Shown here: positions 59,570-64,000 of the stretch, one piece after another
Layout: each line of letters begins with the position of its first letter
How positions within the stretch are numbered: position 1 is the first letter of the stretch
Origin: Eriocheir sinensis
Taxonomy: Eukaryota; Arthropoda; Malacostraca; Decapoda; Varunidae
Length of the DNA: 64,000 nt
Direction of reading: 5' to 3'
Assembly (NCBI RefSeq): GCF_024679095.1
Contig: NC_066512.1
Coordinates: 19,660,789-19,724,788 of the forward strand
Made by a program: the position numbers and the translations under genes
Notes under the pieces: model-generated
Databases searched by the model: none
Seen by the model: the letters and a program-made list of their open reading frames with translations, nothing else
Told to the model about the DNA's origin: nothing

Positions 59570-59820
59570 TGATGTTAGTGTTTCTGGTGCGGGCAAAGGT
59601 TTATTTAGTAGTGGTGGAGGTGGATCTGGTAATGGCAGTAGGTGGTATTATTGAAAGTGAGTGGAGGTGGAGATGGTGTGGGTTGGCTAATATGCTCATG
59701 ACATGGGTAGACACGGTGGATGATGCATTACTGGGAGATGTGATGGAGGTGGAGGTGGCAGCGGCAAAATAGTGGAAATAGTTGTAACAGTAGCAGCAGC
59801 ACCAGTAGTAGAAGTTGCCC

Positions 59821-59857
<37 letters not shown>

Positions 59858-60245
59858 TGCTGTTATAATAAGTTGTTTTGGTGGTGGTGACGATGATGAT
59901 GAATGTGGTGGTGGTAGTTACTGTGGTTGTGGTGTTTATAGTGATAGTGGCGTGTGATACTGCAATGTTAGTGGGTGTGATGATCGCCGTGAAAGAGAAA
60001 GAGTACGTGCTGTTGGTGGTGATAAATATTGCTTGTTGCTTTTGTTGTGATTGAAAAAAGATGTTATTGGTGGTGGTGGTGGTTGTGGTTTTGGCGTGGG
60101 TGGTGGTGTTGGTGGCAGTGGCGGTGGTTATGACGTGGGTGGTATTGGTGGTGGTGATTTTGGCGTGGGTGGAGGTGGTGATGCTGCTGATTTTGACGTG
60201 GGTTGTGGTGGTGGTGGTGGTGGTGATTTTGGCGTGGGTGGTGCA
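59570..60245. repeat. GGT/GTA-rich low-complexity DNA
   Basis: GTA at 59821-59857; GGTGGTG.TTTTGGCGTGGGTGG units recur at 60063-60245 with variable spacing. The Gly-rich, Val-rich and His-rich frames are compositional. Confidence 0.8.
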
Positions 60246-60364
60246 CATTCAATTCCGCAGCAGCACCACCAGCCCGCCAGCCACACCGTCCATGTATCAC
60301 ACACACTTTTAGGGGCCGGGCCGGGCGCTGCAACACGATGACTAATGACCGCCAGCCAGGGACA

Positions 60365-61190
60365 CGCACCGCCGCCCCTTACCCCTTACCCCTCGCCCCT
60401 TACCCCATACTCCTTACCCTTCACACCCCGGAGCCTGCCATTAACCCTCACTCTCCTACATGAACCCTTTCTTCTCCGCTCTCTTCTATATGCACTCACC
60501 TCCTCTCTGTCTCTAACCAATTTTCTGTAGGCTACTTATTCATATCTATTTCACAGAACAACGCGTCATATACTCTCTTCCCATTCCCTTTCATACCCAT
60601 TTAGTCCTTCAATTAACATCTCTTCTCCCTGTACTCCTTCTTTTCTTCATCCTCTTCCGACACCTCAGCACACACCCTTTCACCAAGTTCCCATCATATC
60701 CCACTACCTGCCCTCTGTTCATACTCCCCTATTAGCACCTCCTTCCCGTTCCTGCACTCTCCCATATGCACCTCTCACATCGCACCTTCCTTTCCAAGCC
60801 CTATATTCACGCTCCTACAAGTTTAACCTTCCTATACTTCTTTTACTCTCTTATCCATCTTCTCTCTCTCCTCACTTCATTGATATCTACTTCCCCCCGA
60901 CATTTTTATTTTCCCTCGATCTCTCTTTCTCTTCCACCCTAGAATGGTTACCTACTTCACCCTTATTTTACCTTCACCTTCTTAGCTCACCCAATACACC
61001 TACCTTTCTTCAATCATCACACTTCTCCGGTACCTTTTCCCTACACTTTCTTTTCCCTTAACTCCTCTTTCTCTTCCACGCTAGAATGATCCCTTACCTC
61101 ACCCATCTTCCACTTTTACCATCTTACCTCACTCAACTCACGCTCTTCCCTGCTGTCCCGCCGTCTAGCTACACATACGTACCTTCCCTT
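60365..61190. other. No gene seen; pyrimidine-rich with a local duplication
   Basis: CCCCTTACC units at 60375-60415, and CTAGAATG...TTACCTCACCC-like segments at about 60939 and 61081 that look duplicated (about 142 bp apart). Confidence 0.6.
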
Positions 61191-61850
61191 TCCTCGCTGC
61201 GTCCCCGTCCCTGGCTGACGCGACCCCTCGTTGACTGGCCAAACCTCCGAGTCAGCAGGTTCCCAGGTTTATATGGTGCTCAGGCTCGTTCGTTACTCTG
61301 TTGGTGGCGCTGCGGTGGCCTTAGCTCCTGAGTGTGTTGACGTGTAGTGGTACTGAGGACTTGATGGTTGTGTTGAGTTGGATGAAGGAATCCAACACTT
61401 GTACGGAGATTTAAGTGGTTCTGATTGTTTTATTTTCATAGATGTCACCATTATTTTTTTTGGTTGAGGAATTTATGAGTAACTTGTATGTTTAGGTTTT
61501 GTTTGTCTCTTTATATTAGTTCATGATGTGATTCGTGCTATAAAGATAACTGTGTATGCTTGAAGTAATAATGTGAAAAAATAGCAAATTCTTTTTTTCT
61601 TGTATAAAGGAAAAGGGCAAGTGAAGTACTGGAAGCATTTTTTAGCTGGTGAGGTCGAGCGCTTGTCTAATATTCGTTCTTCGAGGATAGAATTATCGGT
61701 GTCTAGAGGTGAAGGAAAATAATCAAAAGCGGGATAAAGAACATTGTTATTTTGTGATTATATTTTACTAATTTACTTACTATTAGTTTATAATTATACA
61801 TATGTTTTACTCATGAAACTCTCCCTAACTTTCGAACATGTGAGCACGCA
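61191..61850. other. No gene seen
   Basis: Mixed non-coding sequence. Confidence 0.5.
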
Positions 61851-61854
61851 CTTA

Positions 61855-61867
61855 CACACACACACAC

Positions 61868-61913
<46 letters not shown>

Positions 61914-62227
61914 ACACTGCTACAAAACACTACAGTTCACTACACTACACCCTACAGCCTAGCCTCTACACTACACACTACGGTTCATACCTGTGTACCT
62001 GCTTCTGAGTAGTTCCCTGATTATTCACCCACCGCGGCGGGTGATTACTACACTACCTTGCATAGAGAAGTGAATCGGGGGCTGCCGGACTCCGCCCCTC
62101 CTGTTTATGTACCTTATAGAGACCCCATCCTTCCCCTCCACTTAGTCAACACACACACACACACACACACACATACAGATAAAGGGTTGTAGGGGATATT
62201 GTATGATTCTGTGTTATTTATGTATGC

Positions 62228-62281
<54 letters not shown>

Positions 62282-62347
62282 GGCATGGAAAAGGGGTCGT
62301 TGCATTAATTCCTTATAAATATTAAAACCTTAAGAACCTTGGCTACC

Positions 62348-62430
<83 letters not shown>
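61855..62430. repeat. (CA)n, (GT)n and (GA)n microsatellites
   Basis: CA at about 61856-61915 with interruptions, CA at 62149-62173, GT at 62230-62278 and GA at 62350-62430. Confidence 0.95.
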
Positions 62431-62433
<3 letters not shown>

Positions 62434-63750
62434 AAGCCATCGGATAATCTTTCCCTACCGTATTATAAGATTTCAACAACCTTATGGCTAAACTTGGCGA
62501 CGAGGGCGAGGAAGAAGTAACTAAGAGAGATGGCGTGCGTGACTGACCGTGAGGAAGTGAATGAAAGAATGAGGATGATGATGATAGAACGAGGTGAAGA
62601 TGGATGAGAGGGAGAAATGAAAAGTGTAGAAAAAAGGCTAAACTTGTAGGAGAGCGTAAATATTGGGCTTGAAAAAAAATGTCCGCTGTAGAAGGTGCAT
62701 AGGGGAGAGTGCATGAATTGGAAGGAGGTGCGAATTTTTATATTTTTTTTACAACAAAGGAGACAGCTCAAGGGCACACAAAAAAAGGAAACAATAATAA
62801 TAAAAATGCCCGCTACTCGCTGCTCCTATAACAAGAATCAAAAGAGGTGGCCGAAAGAGAGGTCAATTTCGGGAGAAGAGGTGTCCTGATACGGGAGTAT
62901 GAATAGAAGGCAGGGCGTGGGATATGATGGGAACTTGGTGAGGGGATGTGAGTTGAAGGGGTGTGGGAAAAGGAGGAGGAAAAGAGGAAACTGATGTTGC
63001 ATTCCACTAGTATTGATGGAGTGAGTGAAGTTTGATGGAGAGTCAATGGAGAGAGAAAAGGGGCATGCTTAATGGAATGTTTAATTCTAAGGTCTTAGCC
63101 GCATGCTTCTTTATCTCTAGGAGAACCTTTGGAAGAAGAACGATAGTGTATGTGTATTAGCTTATATAGGGATGCAACGGGAAGGTTTCTGTATGTAAAG
63201 GACCTTAAGCTAAAGCCAGTCGTTCACAGAATACAGCCTTTGGAGTGAGTGGAGGTGGTGTATGAATATCTATAGCTTTACATGCACTCCTTGATAGTGA
63301 TATTACGGAAGATAAGTGTGTGAGGGACCCTAAGCTAAAGTCATCTAAAGGCAGACAGTTGATGAAGGTGAGGGGGCTGACGAAGGCTGTTGTGGGCCTC
63401 ATAACGTTGCAAGCAGTCCATTAGCAGATAGCTGAGGCTGCTGTTGAGGTCCAGGGTTTCTGAGGCAGGCTAAGGGCACTGCAGGCCAAGTCGTGACCTT
63501 CGGGGTGGGGCCTTGGCTATGGCGTGCTGACGGAGAGGTGTGCGATGCGGCGTTCACCACACCTCGGGGAAGTCAGTATCGTCACATCCTCCTCCCAGGC
63601 TGTCTCCCTGACGCGTAGTTGAGGCAGGAGACCCCCTGGTCCTGCCCGCCGCTCCTCGGTCTCCGGCTGAGTCGCCCACGCCCACACCCCGCCCAGCACC
63701 TCCTTCCTGAAATATGTAACACGACTACTTAAATATTTCCCCTCTCAATC
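62431..63750. other. No gene seen
   Basis: Unique-looking DNA. GGACCYTAAGCTAAAG occurs at about 63200 and 63326, suggesting an old local duplication. A GC-rich patch at 63480-63700 has open frames on the minus strand but no domain that I recognise. Confidence 0.5.
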
Positions 63751-63759
63751 ATTCATGGC

Positions 63760-64000
63760 ACTACAGAGCAAGGCCAGACCAAGGAAACCAAGGGAACCAC
63801 CACACTCAATACCACAAGGTAAGGTCAGAACAAAGATATCAGCATATTTGATGCCACAAAGTAAGGTCATCTTTGGGAGGTCAGCATACACGGTAACGCA
63901 AAGCCATACTAGGAAGAAGAGGAAAGTCATCGTGCGGAAGTCAACACCCATGGAACTACAAAGCATGATCGTCATCATGATATCAGCACACTCGGTATCA
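63760..64000. repeat. Degenerate tandem repeat running off the window end
   Basis: ACAAAGTAAGGTCA..TCAGCA..CGGTA-like units start at about 63762, 63814, 63856, 63898 and 63958, with 42-60 bp spacing. Confidence 0.6.

Noticed and set aside
60051..60341. Gly-rich protein (cuticle-like)
   Set aside because: The frame is GGT repeats read as Gly; no signal peptide and equally open Val- and His-rich frames.
63517..63699. 60-aa minus-strand frame in a GC-rich patch
   Set aside because: No domain, no splice evidence and low information; kept only as a note.

Overview
This window looks like eukaryotic nuclear DNA, most likely from a decapod crustacean (crab or shrimp-like). The inference rests on four things: extreme density of long, almost perfect microsatellites (GT, GA, GGA, ATT, GATA); several tRNA-derived SINEs with poly(A) tails; small terminal-inverted-repeat elements; and one intron-split gene with GT..AG junctions. 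I found no bacterial operons, CRISPR arrays or rRNA. The species call is inference only.

The one gene I can support is on the + strand, with ten coding exons at 10211-19899. Spliced together they give an open frame of 772 codons plus stop. The product is a member of the Wntless (WLS/Evi/GPR177) family, the membrane carrier that moves lipid-modified Wnt proteins from the secretory pathway to the cell surface. It has an N-terminal membrane segment, a lumenal domain with the four expected cysteines, seven further membrane segments, and an unusual single-exon C-terminal tail of about 252 residues. It is divergent: the tyrosine-based endocytosis motif of the human protein is not visible, so it may be a paralogue rather than the main Wnt carrier.

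Layout. 1-10.1 kb: mostly non-coding, with microsatellites, a 0.87-kb minisatellite (2459-3330), a MITE (1363-1522) and strand-biased purine or pyrimidine tracts. 10.2-19.9 kb: the Wntless-like gene, nearly free of long microsatellites. 19.9-25.6 kb: AT-rich single-copy-looking DNA with several polyadenylation signals, probably a long 3' UTR and/or intergenic, with one 150-bp (TA)n. 25.8-39.2 kb: transposon-rich, with three SINEs, four copies of a ~220-bp MITE with 3-bp target duplications, and retroelement 3' ends. One SINE sits inside a MITE. 39.2-64 kb: no supportable gene; a dense field of microsatellites, kilobase-scale purine or pyrimidine strands and short tandem duplications.

Most long open frames outside the gene are simple repeats read as protein (Ser-Leu, Arg-Glu, Thr-His, Cys-Val, poly-Ser and so on), and I left them out. 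Exon borders were set by eye from splice consensus, phase and family alignment from memory, without transcript evidence.
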